Of a stretch of DNA of 16,126 nt, positions 6,424-13,941 are shown piece after piece (positions within the stretch are counted from its first letter, which is position 1; every line of letters begins with the position of its first letter). The stretch is from JBJENW01 sp051880395 (lineage in GTDB: Bacteria > Bacillota > Clostridia > Lachnospirales > Lachnospiraceae), in NCBI GenBank assembly GCA_051880395.1, contig JBJENW010000118.1, forward strand, positions 1 through 16,126, given 5' to 3'. The notes beneath the pieces were generated by a model. That model was not told the origin of the DNA. It did no database searches and worked only from the letters and a program-made list of their open reading frames with translations. A program made the position numbers and the translations under genes.

Positions 6424-7326
6424 TTATCCTTTTACGCCTCCGAGTGATACACCTGCAACGATGTATTTCGATAATAACAGATAAGCAATGATCAAAGGAA
6501 TGACTGTTACGAAAAGTCCTATATATACAACACCATAGTCTACACGGAACTGATCGGAGGTCAGTAACTGTACAAACATCGGCAGTGTTTTTTTCGTATC
6601 AGACGTCAGTAAGATCGATGGTGTAAATAAGTTATTCCACTGTGCGATAAACTGGAAGATCGCTTGTGTAGCAAGTGCCGGTTTCATGATCGGCAAAATA
6701 ATCGAGTTAAATGTGCGGAATTCCCCTGCGCCATCAATTCGCGCTGCTTCCACAATTTCCATGGAAAACGTACTTTCCAGATACTGTTTCATGAAGAAGA
6801 CAACCGCCGGAGCCGCAATACACGGGATGATCAGCGGAATATAGCTGTCAACAAGATTCAATTTTAACATGAAACGGTAAAAACCGATAATGGAAATCTG
6901 GTTTGGCACCATCATGATCGCCATGATAAATGCCCATGCAAATTTTTTCAATTTAAAGTCGTATACATGAATTCCATAAGCTGTCATAGCGGAAAAATAA
7001 ACAGCACAAAAAGTACCTGGTGCGGAAATGATCAGCGAGTTCAGCATCGCTTTCCACAATGTGATCTGCATACCGTTTTGTTTTGCCTGAAGATTCTTCC
7101 AGTTTTCAATCAGGTGTGTACTTGGAATCAGACTAACACCGGATTTGATTGCCTCGGAAGAACGGGTTGCATTCATGATCATGAGTAAGAACGGGAGTAA
7201 ACTCATGATGCAAAACAGAATACAGATAATATTCCGAAAGATTTTTTGTCTGCGCAATTTCGCTGTATATCCATCTGTTACTTTTTTTGTTGCGCCTCCA
7301 TTTTCTGTAATCACTGCTGCACTCAT
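6424..7326 (-). CDS. Carbohydrate ABC transporter permease, MalG type
   Basis: This is one of two inner-membrane subunits of a type I (CUT1) sugar importer. The 300-residue protein has about six hydrophobic segments (roughly 31-52, 95-117, 130-150, 162-182, 218-240, 264-286). The cytoplasmic EAA loop, which docks the ATPase, is at about 193-213: EAARIDGAGEFRTFNSIILP. Length and the short C-terminal VSLGGVKG tail are typical of MalG-like subunits. It begins 6 nt after the upstream permease stop and is the last gene of the operon. No ATPase gene is present, which is common for CUT1 systems that share an MsmK/MsiK-type ATPase. The substrate is inferred from the neighbouring phosphorylase, not from this sequence. 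Confidence 0.95.
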   Translation of the reverse strand: MSAAVITENGGATKKVTDGYTAKLRRQKIFRNIICILFCIMSLLPFLLMIMNATRSSEAIKSGVSLIPSTHLIENWKNLQAKQNGMQITLWKAMLNSLIISAPGTFCAVYFSAMTAYGIHVYDFKLKKFAWAFIMAIMMVPNQISIIGFYRFMLKLNLVDSYIPLIIPCIAAPAVVFFMKQYLESTFSMEIVEAARIDGAGEFRTFNSIILPIMKPALATQAIFQFIAQWNNLFTPSILLTSDTKKTLPMFVQLLTSDQFRVDYGVVYIGLFVTVIPLIIAYLLLSKYIVAGVSLGGVKG

Positions 7327-7332
7327 ACGTTT

Positions 7333-8298
7333 CTACCCCCTTTGCAATTTCTTCTGCTGCTTCTTCAGTTTTCTTGCGTCTTTGTCCCCCATACTTGCGA
7401 AGAAAATCAAACTGATGATCAGCGTAATAACAAACAACAACACGGAAACTGCGGCTGCTTTTCCAACTTCACTGTTGTATAATCGCATGATATACATTGC
7501 CATTGTTGTAGACGTATCATCCGGCTGACCGACAAGTCCTGTCTTGCTGACATTGAATAAAGCCGGGATATCATACATCTGTAAACCACCGATCGCAGAT
7601 GTGATCAGTACATACAAAAGAATCGGTTTCAATAACGGCAGGGTGATATAACGGAATTTTTGTCCGCCGGTTGCCCCGTCGATTTCCGCCGCCTCATATA
7701 GGCTCGGGTCAATTCCCAAAATACCAGAAATCAATAATAGCGTCGTATTTCCGTACCACATCCAGAACAGAATAAAGGCAATGAGCCCTCGTGTTCCCAT
7801 TGTACTGGTCATGAAATTGAAATCTTTTCCGATAATGCCAATTGCCTGCAAACTTTTTGTCACCGGTCCATACTGTGAAAACATCGCACCGAATAAAACA
7901 GATACAGATGCTGCTGTGATGACACTCGGTAAGTAAATGATGATTTTATATGTGCCTCTTGCTCTTAATTTTACAGTTTCATTTGTAAACCATGCTGCTA
8001 AAAGCAGGGATACCAGAATCTGTGGCACGAAGTTCAACCCCCACATAATGAGAGTATTTTTCAAATATTTAAGAAAGTACGCGTTTTCTCCTGAAATCAT
8101 TCCAAGAATTTTTTGAAAATTTTCTAATCCACAAAATTCGATGAATTCTCTTCCGTTTCTCTTATAATAGTTTAATGTGCTGTAATAAAAGGTATTGATC
8201 AATGGCCATACCTGAAAAAATAAATATGTCAGAAAAAATGGTGCAAGAAAGAAATATCCGTATTTCCCATAGTCCACTTTTTTTGTCTTTTTATTCAT
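7333..8298 (-). CDS. Carbohydrate ABC transporter permease, MalF type
   Basis: Partner permease of the same CUT1 importer, 321 residues. A short basic N terminus leads to a first membrane segment (about 14-38); further segments follow at about 80-104, 117-139, 170-194, 222-240 and 281-302. The EAA loop is EAAEIDGATGGQKFRYITLP at about 202-221. The end is highly basic (KDARKLKKQQKKLQRG), consistent with a cytoplasmic tail. It is separated from the binding-protein gene by 134 nt containing a stable hairpin, and from the next permease by 6 nt. CUT1 permease identity is secure; sugar specificity is not visible. Confidence 0.95.
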   Translation of the reverse strand: MNKKTKKVDYGKYGYFFLAPFFLTYLFFQVWPLINTFYYSTLNYYKRNGREFIEFCGLENFQKILGMISGENAYFLKYLKNTLIMWGLNFVPQILVSLLLAAWFTNETVKLRARGTYKIIIYLPSVITAASVSVLFGAMFSQYGPVTKSLQAIGIIGKDFNFMTSTMGTRGLIAFILFWMWYGNTTLLLISGILGIDPSLYEAAEIDGATGGQKFRYITLPLLKPILLYVLITSAIGGLQMYDIPALFNVSKTGLVGQPDDTSTTMAMYIMRLYNSEVGKAAAVSVLLFVITLIISLIFFASMGDKDARKLKKQQKKLQRG

Positions 8299-8328
8299 AC
8301 TCTACTCCTTTCTCTATCTGTTTCCACA

Positions 8329-8394
8329 ATTTTACCCAGGAAGAAGCCAAACCCACGCCCCATTTGATCTAGACTTCTTCCCTTCGGGTAAAAT
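8329..8394 (-). promoter_or_regulatory. Intercistronic hairpin between binding-protein and permease genes
   Basis: ATTTTACCC (8329-8337) pairs with GGGTAAAAT (8386-8394) and GGAAGAAG (8339-8346) with CTTCTTCC (8374-8381), with a small internal loop and a 27-nt apical loop. No T run follows on the minus strand, so it is not a classic terminator. Such hairpins after binding-protein genes often protect the upstream mRNA from 3' decay so that binding protein exceeds permease; that role is inferred here. Confidence 0.7.
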
Positions 8395-8432
8395 GTATTA
8401 CATCTTAGAAATTCCCTTATCAGATATTTCGA

Positions 8433-9863
8433 TTATTCTGTTTTCAGATAAGAGTAGGTATCATGCACACTTGCTTTGAAATCAGCAATTGCTGTATCTT
8501 TATCTTTTTCACCGTTAATGTAAGCTTTTACCTGTGTATCCCATAACTGATTGATTGTCTGATCCTCTGCTGTTGCAGTAGAAGCATTGATCTTGTCAGC
8601 CAGCGGTTTGTAGAATCCGATGATATCAAATTTATCATCAAACAGTTTATCGCAAGTAATCTCTCCGGATTTTGAAAGTTCATCCAGTGCTTCTTTGTTG
8701 TTGATGTAATCTCCGTTCGTACTATTGATCGCCTTCATAGACTCCGTCTCACAAGTGAAGAATTTCATGATCGTTGCTGCCATTTCCGTATCAGAGCAAT
8801 CTTTTGTTGCTGCAAGTCCGGTACCACCCCAGAAGAACTGCTGTGGTCCCTCTACTAAAATTGTATTGTGATCCCATGTCTTGCTTAAGCACCAATATGT
8901 AAACCACGGGCATCCGGAATAAGCCAGTGTCTCGCCGTCCATGTTTGCATTCCAGTCTGCAGACCACTGTGTGGTATCATAAGTATAGCCCTCATCGTGC
9001 AGCTGTTTTGCAACATCCATGTACTGTTCCATATTACCATCGATCTGAATGGTATCATTTTCATCATACCAGCCTGTTTCACGAGAATTACCGAAAATAC
9101 GGAATACATCATCCGGACCGGAGAATAATTTGCATTCACCGTTTGATGCTTCTTTTAACTTCTTACCTGTTTCCAAAATCTTATCCCAGGATGAGAAGTA
9201 TTTGTCCTGTAATTCTGTCGGATCTGTTGTTCCAAGATATTTTTTTGCCAAGTCTGCACGAATCTGGATGGATCCCGGTGTTGCCTGCCAGAACAATGCT
9301 TTTACTTTTCCATCCTCTGCAGATGTTCCAAGGTCCAGATTGTACTGATACTGATTTTTGTAATCATCTGCTGTTACACCTAAATCATCCACCGATTTCA
9401 GATAATCACTATTTACATATTTTAATACGTAATCGACCTCTAAGCCCATCATATCCGGATACAGATCTTTTCCGGAATCTTCTAATACTTCATCGATTTT
9501 TGTCTGATAGGTATCAGATCCACCAGTATTTACGAATACGATTCTGTTGTAAAGATCCGGATATTTCTCCTTAAACGGTCCATCGAGTAACTTTTTGATA
9601 TCGTCATTCCAACCCCAGATGACGAATGCATCATCTTTTGATGCGTCTCCTGTTACCTCATTGTCCGCTGTTTCTGCGGTATCGCTCGCCTCAGCAGTGT
9701 CACTTGCTTCTGCAGTATCACTTGCTGTGGTATCTGTTGTAGTGTTATCCGTAGAATCTGTGTTTGTGGTAGTCCCCCCACCATTGTTTGAACCGCCGCA
9801 TCCTGCGGTCAATCCTGCTACCATCATGGTACAAAGCATTGCACTTACAATTCTCTTTTTCAT
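8433..9863 (-). CDS. Extracellular sugar-binding lipoprotein of the ABC importer
   Basis: This is a 476-residue family 1 type solute-binding protein. The N terminus is a lipoprotein signal: MKKR, a hydrophobic stretch, and lipobox LTAGC with the lipidated Cys22. A Thr/Asp/Ala/Ser-rich linker (about 27-75) containing three copies of ASDTAE (47-64) separates the anchor from the binding domain, which starts near FVIWGWNDDIKK (80-91). The rest, with GWYDENDT, YSGCPWFTYWCLSKTW and a lysine-rich C-terminal helical region, fits a carbohydrate-binding SBP. AGGAGG lies just upstream of the ATG. It starts 17 nt after the lacI-type gene and feeds the two permeases downstream. The ligand is probably cellobiose or a short beta-glucan, by context only. 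Confidence 0.94.
   Translation of the reverse strand: MKKRIVSAMLCTMMVAGLTAGCGGSNNGGGTTTNTDSTDNTTTDTTASDTAEASDTAEASDTAETADNEVTGDASKDDAFVIWGWNDDIKKLLDGPFKEKYPDLYNRIVFVNTGGSDTYQTKIDEVLEDSGKDLYPDMMGLEVDYVLKYVNSDYLKSVDDLGVTADDYKNQYQYNLDLGTSAEDGKVKALFWQATPGSIQIRADLAKKYLGTTDPTELQDKYFSSWDKILETGKKLKEASNGECKLFSGPDDVFRIFGNSRETGWYDENDTIQIDGNMEQYMDVAKQLHDEGYTYDTTQWSADWNANMDGETLAYSGCPWFTYWCLSKTWDHNTILVEGPQQFFWGGTGLAATKDCSDTEMAATIMKFFTCETESMKAINSTNGDYINNKEALDELSKSGEITCDKLFDDKFDIIGFYKPLADKINASTATAEDQTINQLWDTQVKAYINGEKDKDTAIADFKASVHDTYSYLKTE
9672..9725 (-). repeat. 18-bp tandem repeat coding for the lipoprotein linker
   Basis: Three in-frame 18-nt units encode ASDTAE-ASDTAE-ASDTAE (residues 47-64), with synonymous differences between units. 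The repeats lengthen the flexible spacer between the lipid anchor and the sugar-binding domain; copy number may vary between strains. Confidence 0.85.
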
Positions 9864-9880
9864 ATAATCTTCCTCCTACA

Positions 9881-10918
9881 TTATATAGTTTCTTTTGGTT
9901 TTCCGGAAATCTTTGCCACTGATTGCCCCTCGCAAAGTTTTCCATCTATAACAACCCTCTCAACGAGCGTCGTTTTCGGTTTTTCAATCGTACGGATCAA
10001 GCATTCGGCTGCTCTTGCACCAATTGCATCCGTATCCTGCACAATTGTCGTCAGACTTGGATGTAACATCTGCGACACGCGAATCCCATCGTATCCGGCT
10101 ACCGAAATGTCTGTCGGAATCCTTAACCCCAATTCCTGAATCACATTTCTTCCTCCGATGTAGGAAGAATCATCCGGATAGATAATACATGACGGCGGAT
10201 CCTCTAAATTTAACAATTTACGAGTCTCTATTTCTGTTTCCTGTATATCTAAGTACGAAGCTTCCCGTACATAGCTATCTGGTATTTCCAATCCTAATTC
10301 CTCTGTTGTCCGATAAAAGCTTGCGAGCCGCTCCCTTGTAACGGGTGCGTCCTGACCGTGGATGTAAGCAATTTTTCGATGCCCCTGTGAATAAATATAC
10401 CGCACCAGATCAGCCATGCCTTTTACATTATTCGAACAAACCGCCGTGCAGTTTTGCTGCACATAATCAATCGTGACTACCGGCAGATCACCATTCATCA
10501 ATTCTGTGACCCCTGGTTCCTTAAAATTGACACATACAATGACGACCCCATCGAAATTTCGATATTTGCAGTGCTCGTAATAAGATATTTTTTGATTTCC
10601 GAAAAACGTATTAATAAACGTAATATCGTATCCCAACTCTTCCGCCCGCACTTTAAATCCATTCATCACCTGAGCAAAATATTCATGCGTCAGACCACGA
10701 CTTGCTTCGTCCTCAAATAAAACCCCAATATTATAAGAACGTTTTGTCTTCAGCGCCCTTGCTGCGGAATTTGGAAAATATCCCATCTCTTTTGCCGTTT
10801 TCTGTATTCTCTTTTTTGTCTCCTCACTGATATCACTCTGATCGTTTAGAGCCTTACTAACCGTAGCAGTCGAAACCCCACATCGAGCTGCTATATCCTT
10901 CAAAGCTACCATATGCAT
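9881..10918 (-). CDS. LacI-family transcriptional regulator of the sugar locus
   Basis: The 345-residue protein has the LacI layout. The N-terminal helix-turn-helix is VALKDIAARCGVSTATVSKALND (4-26), followed by the hinge region FPNSAARALKTK (48-59). A periplasmic-binding-protein-like sensor domain follows, with IGVLFED (64-70), FDGVVIV, YPDDSSYIGG, DISVAGYDG and LTTIVQD as characteristic pieces. It probably binds a sugar effector and represses its own operon plus the divergent phosphorylase gene; matching 14-bp sites lie at both promoters. The start is uncertain: ATG 10916-10918 and ATG 10910-10912 are both possible, and the weak GGGGA upstream is better spaced for the second, which would remove two residues. 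Confidence 0.95.
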   Translation of the reverse strand: MHMVALKDIAARCGVSTATVSKALNDQSDISEETKKRIQKTAKEMGYFPNSAARALKTKRSYNIGVLFEDEASRGLTHEYFAQVMNGFKVRAEELGYDITFINTFFGNQKISYYEHCKYRNFDGVVIVCVNFKEPGVTELMNGDLPVVTIDYVQQNCTAVCSNNVKGMADLVRYIYSQGHRKIAYIHGQDAPVTRERLASFYRTTEELGLEIPDSYVREASYLDIQETEIETRKLLNLEDPPSCIIYPDDSSYIGGRNVIQELGLRIPTDISVAGYDGIRVSQMLHPSLTTIVQDTDAIGARAAECLIRTIEKPKTTLVERVVIDGKLCEGQSVAKISGKPKETI

Positions 10919-10942
10919 TCCCCATTCGTAAAACGCTTTACT

Positions 10943-10956
10943 CTTAATCGTTTTCG
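10943..10956. promoter_or_regulatory. Putative LacI-type operator (lacI/transport side)
   Basis: CTTAATCGTTTTCG on the plus strand, identical to 11354-11367. The core AATCGTTT has the AA-N-CG-N-TT symmetry typical of LacI-family sites. It begins 7 nt after the -10 box of the minus-strand promoter, near +1 to +14, where a repressor would block initiation. It also partly matches a catabolite-response (cre) element, so CcpA is an alternative binder. Confidence 0.65.
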
Positions 10957-10963
10957 TGTTTCT

Positions 10964-10992
10964 ATTATACGTCTAAAAAAAATCTTTTGCAA
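10964..10992 (-). promoter_or_regulatory. Promoter of the lacI-transporter operon
   Basis: The minus strand has TTGCAA (10987-10992), a 17-nt spacer and TATAAT (10964-10969): a 4/6 -35 box and a perfect -10 box. The start would be near 10957, giving a leader of about 40 nt before the regulator gene. The putative operator lies directly downstream. Confidence 0.75.
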
Positions 10993-11315
10993 CTGTTTTT
11001 CGATATTTTTTCGTAATTCGTCTGATTTCACAGTTTCTGTTTTCGTAATTTAGCGAAAATGTACAATCAATTTCGTATTTCTTCTATATAATACGCAAGT
11101 GTTTCGTTCCCATGCGAGGTGGTCTTGTTTTCTGTTACTTTCTTTTATTTTCTCTCTTCATTTCTCTCATGCGTTATTTTTTGTCTTGTCTGTTTATTTT
11201 CTAAATAGTCTGATTTCTTATGTTTTGTGCCTAAAGCCAACTTTTATGTTACCTTGTTTTCTAAAATTATTTTTTTGGTTATTTTGACGGTTTTTCATAT
11301 TTTTCTATTTTTAGA
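10993..11315. other. Gene-free, T-rich core of the divergent intergenic region
   Basis: I see no convincing gene here. It contains an inverted repeat TTTTCG (11040-11045) with CGAAAA (11054-11059) across an 8-nt spacer, a related TTTTTTCGTAATTCG near 11006-11020, and a TATAAT (11087-11092) without a good -35 box. These could be extra regulator sites or a second weak promoter. From about 11120 on the sequence is strongly T-rich; open frames there give low-complexity hydrophobic peptides. Confidence 0.5.
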
Positions 11316-11344
11316 TTGATTTTTCTGCACATATATACTATACT
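11316..11344 (+). promoter_or_regulatory. Promoter of the cellobiose phosphorylase gene
   Basis: TTGATT (11316-11321), 17-nt spacer, TATACT (11339-11344). The start would be near 11351, leaving a leader of about 93 nt. A second overlapping TATACT is at 11334-11339. The putative operator begins 9 nt after the -10 box, mirroring the arrangement on the other side of the intergenic region. Confidence 0.65.
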
Positions 11345-11353
11345 TTTTATAAC

Positions 11354-11367
11354 CTTAATCGTTTTCG
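11354..11367. promoter_or_regulatory. Putative LacI-type operator (phosphorylase side)
   Basis: CTTAATCGTTTTCG, an exact 14/14 copy of the site at 10943-10956 and on the same DNA strand, so inverted relative to the promoter it serves. It would cover about +3 to +16 of the phosphorylase transcript. Two identical copies, each just after the -10 of a divergent promoter, point to one regulator acting on both. Confidence 0.65.
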
Positions 11368-11443
11368 GCTGTTTTGCGCAATTTTGCGTATCTGACAGCC
11401 CATTTTATTATATGTATGTTTTTTTAGAGGAGGATATGTTACT

Positions 11444-13879
11444 ATGAAATTTGGTCATTTTGATGATAAAAAGAAAGAATATGTGATTACTTCACCGAAA
11501 ACACCGTTGCCTTGGATCAACTATCTTGGCTGCGAAGATTTTTTTTCACTGGTTTCAAATACCTGTGGCGGGTACAGCTTTTATAAAGATGCGAAACTGT
11601 TACGCCTCACAAGATATCGCTACAATAATGTACCGCTTGACAGTAACGGACACTATTACTACATAAAAGACGGGGATACAATCTGGAACCCGGGCTGGAT
11701 GCCAACAAAAACCGATCTTGATTCTTATACCTGCCGTCATGGACTGGGCTATTCTGTTTTCGAAGGAAGCAAAAACGGTTTATCGGCTGTTTTAACTGAT
11801 TTCGTACCGATCGGTGCAAGCTGCGAAGTCAATAAACTGACTTTAAAAAATGAAAGCAGCGAGGTAAAGACTTTTCAGGTATTTTCATACGTTGAGTTCT
11901 GTCTCTGGAATGCCATGGACGATATGACAAACTTCCAGCGTAATTTTTCTACCGGTGAAGTTGAAATTCATGGCTCTACCATCTACCATAAGACAGAATA
12001 CCGCGAACGTAGAAATCATTATGCTATTTACTCCGTCAATGCTCCAATCGACGGATTTGATACAGACCGTGATGCTTTTCTGGGCGCTTATGGTGAAAAC
12101 AGGGAACCAGAAGTGGTGAAAAATGGTGTTTCCAAAAATTCTGTTGCAAGCGGCTGGGCACCGATCGGTTCTCATTATTTAAACGTCACCTTGCAGCCAG
12201 GTGAATCCAAAGATTTCATCTTTGTTCTGGGTTATGTGGAAAATCCAGAAGATCAAAAATGGGAAGGGCTGAACAAAGTAAACCGTAAACCAGCCGAAGC
12301 ACTTCTCTCCCGTTTTGACACAACAGAAAAAGCCGATCAGGCTCTGGAAGACTTAAAAACTTACTGGGAGGAACTGTTAAGTCACTTTACAGTCTCCTCT
12401 TCAGAAGAAAAACTCGATCGCATGGTCAATGTATGGCATCAGTATCAATGTATGGTCACTTTTAATATGTCGCGTTCCGCTTCCTATTTTGAATCCGGCA
12501 TTGGTCGAGGCATGGGATTTCGTGATTCCTGTCAAGATTTGCTTGGTTTCGTTCACTTGATTCCAGATCGGGCGCGGGAACGAATTTTAGATATCGCCGC
12601 CACACAATTTGAAGACGGAAGTGCCTACCATCAGTATCAGCCTTTAACCAAAAAAGGAAATTCTGACATCGGAAGCGGATTCAACGATGACCCGCTTTGG
12701 CTGATTGCAGGGGCAGCTGCTTATATCAAAGAAACCGGTGATTATTCCATTTTAGACGAACAGACACCATACAATAGCGATCCTTCCAAAGCAACTGACT
12801 TTATGGAACATCTGCGCCGTTCCTTCCATTATACAGTAGAACATTTAGGACCGCATAAATTACCATTGATTGGTCGCGCTGACTGGAACGACTGTCTGAA
12901 TCTAAACTGTTTCTCCAAAGAACCTGGCGAATCTTTCCAGACATTTGGTCCTTCCGAGGGACCTGTTGCAGAATCCGTATTTATTGCCGGTATGTTTGTA
13001 AAATACGGAAAAGATTATGTAGAAATTTGTAAACACAGAGGACTGCTTGACGAAGCAAAAGAAGCGGAAGGTTATATTGCAGACATGGAAAAAGCCGTTT
13101 TGGAAAATGGATGGGACGGTGAATGGTTTTTACGTGCATACGATGCTTATTCTCAGAAGATCGGTTCCAAAGAATGCGAAGAAGGAAAGATTTTTATCGA
13201 ACCACAAGGTTTCTGTGTTATGGCAGGCATAGGCTTAAAAGAAGGAAAGTGTCTGCAGGCAATGGAATCTGTTGAAAAACATTTGGATACAAAATATGGC
13301 ATAGTCCTTTTGCAACCTTGTTATACAAAATACCATGTAGAATTGGGTGAGATCACCTCTTACCCAGGCGGATATAAAGAAAATGCCGGCATTTTCTGTC
13401 ACAACAATCCATGGATTTCTATTGCAGAAACAGTTGTCGGACGTGGAAACCGCGCTTGGCAGGTCTACACACGTACCTGCCCGGCTTATATCGAAGACAT
13501 CAGTGAAATTCATCGTACGGAACCATATGTCTATTCACAAATGATTGCCGGAAAAGATGCACCAAATTTTGGAGAAGCAAAAAACAGTTGGCTGACTGGT
13601 ACCGCAGCCTGGACATTCCTCGATGTATCCCAGTTTATTCTCGGTATTCGACCGGATTACGATGGATTGATCATTGATCCTTGTATCCCATCTTCATTAG
13701 ATGGTTTTGAGGCAAAACGTGATTTTAGAGGTGTGACCTATCATATTACGGTAAAAAATCCAAACGGTGTTGAAAAAGGAATCTCTTCGTTGATCGTCGA
13801 TGGTGTCCCTGTAAAAGGGAACATGATTCCATTTGATGGAAGTAAAAAGAACGTCACGGTAGAAGCTGTGATGGGATAA
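11444..13879 (+). CDS. Cellobiose phosphorylase (GH94)
   Basis: This enzyme reversibly phosphorolyses cellobiose to alpha-glucose 1-phosphate and glucose in the cytoplasm; no signal peptide is present. The 811-residue length matches clostridial cellobiose phosphorylases, and many segments match the Clostridium thermocellum enzyme as I recall it, such as WINYLG, NTCGGYSFYKDA, LTRYRYNNVP, NFQRNFSTGEVEI and NMSRSASYFESGIGRGMGFRD. The layout is an N-terminal beta-sandwich (to about 280), a helical linker, an (alpha/alpha)6 barrel, and a short C-terminal beta domain. The general acid is Asp483 in RADWNDCLNL (478-487); H653 (CHNN) and T718-G719 (WLTGT) correspond to phosphate-binding residues of the Cellvibrio gilvus enzyme. 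AGAGGAGG lies 10 nt before the ATG. Closely related GH94 specificities cannot be fully excluded. Confidence 0.95.
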   Translation: MKFGHFDDKKKEYVITSPKTPLPWINYLGCEDFFSLVSNTCGGYSFYKDAKLLRLTRYRYNNVPLDSNGHYYYIKDGDTIWNPGWMPTKTDLDSYTCRHGLGYSVFEGSKNGLSAVLTDFVPIGASCEVNKLTLKNESSEVKTFQVFSYVEFCLWNAMDDMTNFQRNFSTGEVEIHGSTIYHKTEYRERRNHYAIYSVNAPIDGFDTDRDAFLGAYGENREPEVVKNGVSKNSVASGWAPIGSHYLNVTLQPGESKDFIFVLGYVENPEDQKWEGLNKVNRKPAEALLSRFDTTEKADQALEDLKTYWEELLSHFTVSSSEEKLDRMVNVWHQYQCMVTFNMSRSASYFESGIGRGMGFRDSCQDLLGFVHLIPDRARERILDIAATQFEDGSAYHQYQPLTKKGNSDIGSGFNDDPLWLIAGAAAYIKETGDYSILDEQTPYNSDPSKATDFMEHLRRSFHYTVEHLGPHKLPLIGRADWNDCLNLNCFSKEPGESFQTFGPSEGPVAESVFIAGMFVKYGKDYVEICKHRGLLDEAKEAEGYIADMEKAVLENGWDGEWFLRAYDAYSQKIGSKECEEGKIFIEPQGFCVMAGIGLKEGKCLQAMESVEKHLDTKYGIVLLQPCYTKYHVELGEITSYPGGYKENAGIFCHNNPWISIAETVVGRGNRAWQVYTRTCPAYIEDISEIHRTEPYVYSQMIAGKDAPNFGEAKNSWLTGTAAWTFLDVSQFILGIRPDYDGLIIDPCIPSSLDGFEAKRDFRGVTYHITVKNPNGVEKGISSLIVDGVPVKGNMIPFDGSKKNVTVEAVMG

Positions 13880-13899
13880 AATTTTATTATTTATGTAAT

Positions 13900-13941
13900 A
13901 AAAAGCTGTCGTTCGAAATATTTTCGAACGATAGCTTTTTT
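13900..13941 (+). terminator. Bidirectional terminator between phosphorylase and membrane-protein genes
   Basis: AAAAAGCT (13900-13907) plus TCGTTCGAAA (13909-13918) pairs with TTTCGAACGA (13922-13931) plus AGCTTTTT (13933 on), with one mismatch and a 3-nt loop. A and T runs flank it, so it works for both converging genes; its right edge touches the stop codon of the membrane-protein gene. Confidence 0.92.

Noticed and set aside
8927..9574. 215-codon plus-strand frame opposite the sugar-binding protein gene
   Set aside because: It is antisense to a well-supported lipoprotein gene, His/Pro/Ser/Arg-rich as expected for a shadow frame, and has no ribosome binding site.
11087..11092. TATAAT as the main phosphorylase promoter
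   Set aside because: No acceptable -35 box lies 16-18 nt upstream, it would leave a leader of about 350 nt, and it lacks the operator arrangement seen at 11316-11367.
11099..11287. 62-codon frame (GTG start) in the divergent intergenic region
   Set aside because: It reflects T-rich sequence giving a low-complexity hydrophobic peptide, has no ribosome binding site, and lies in the leader/promoter region of the phosphorylase gene.
11436..11447. Four-codon leader frame ATG-TTA-CTA-TGA overlapping the phosphorylase start
   Set aside because: Its ATG is only about 2 nt from the AGGAGG, too close for initiation; the following ATG at 11444 is properly spaced. Probably chance.
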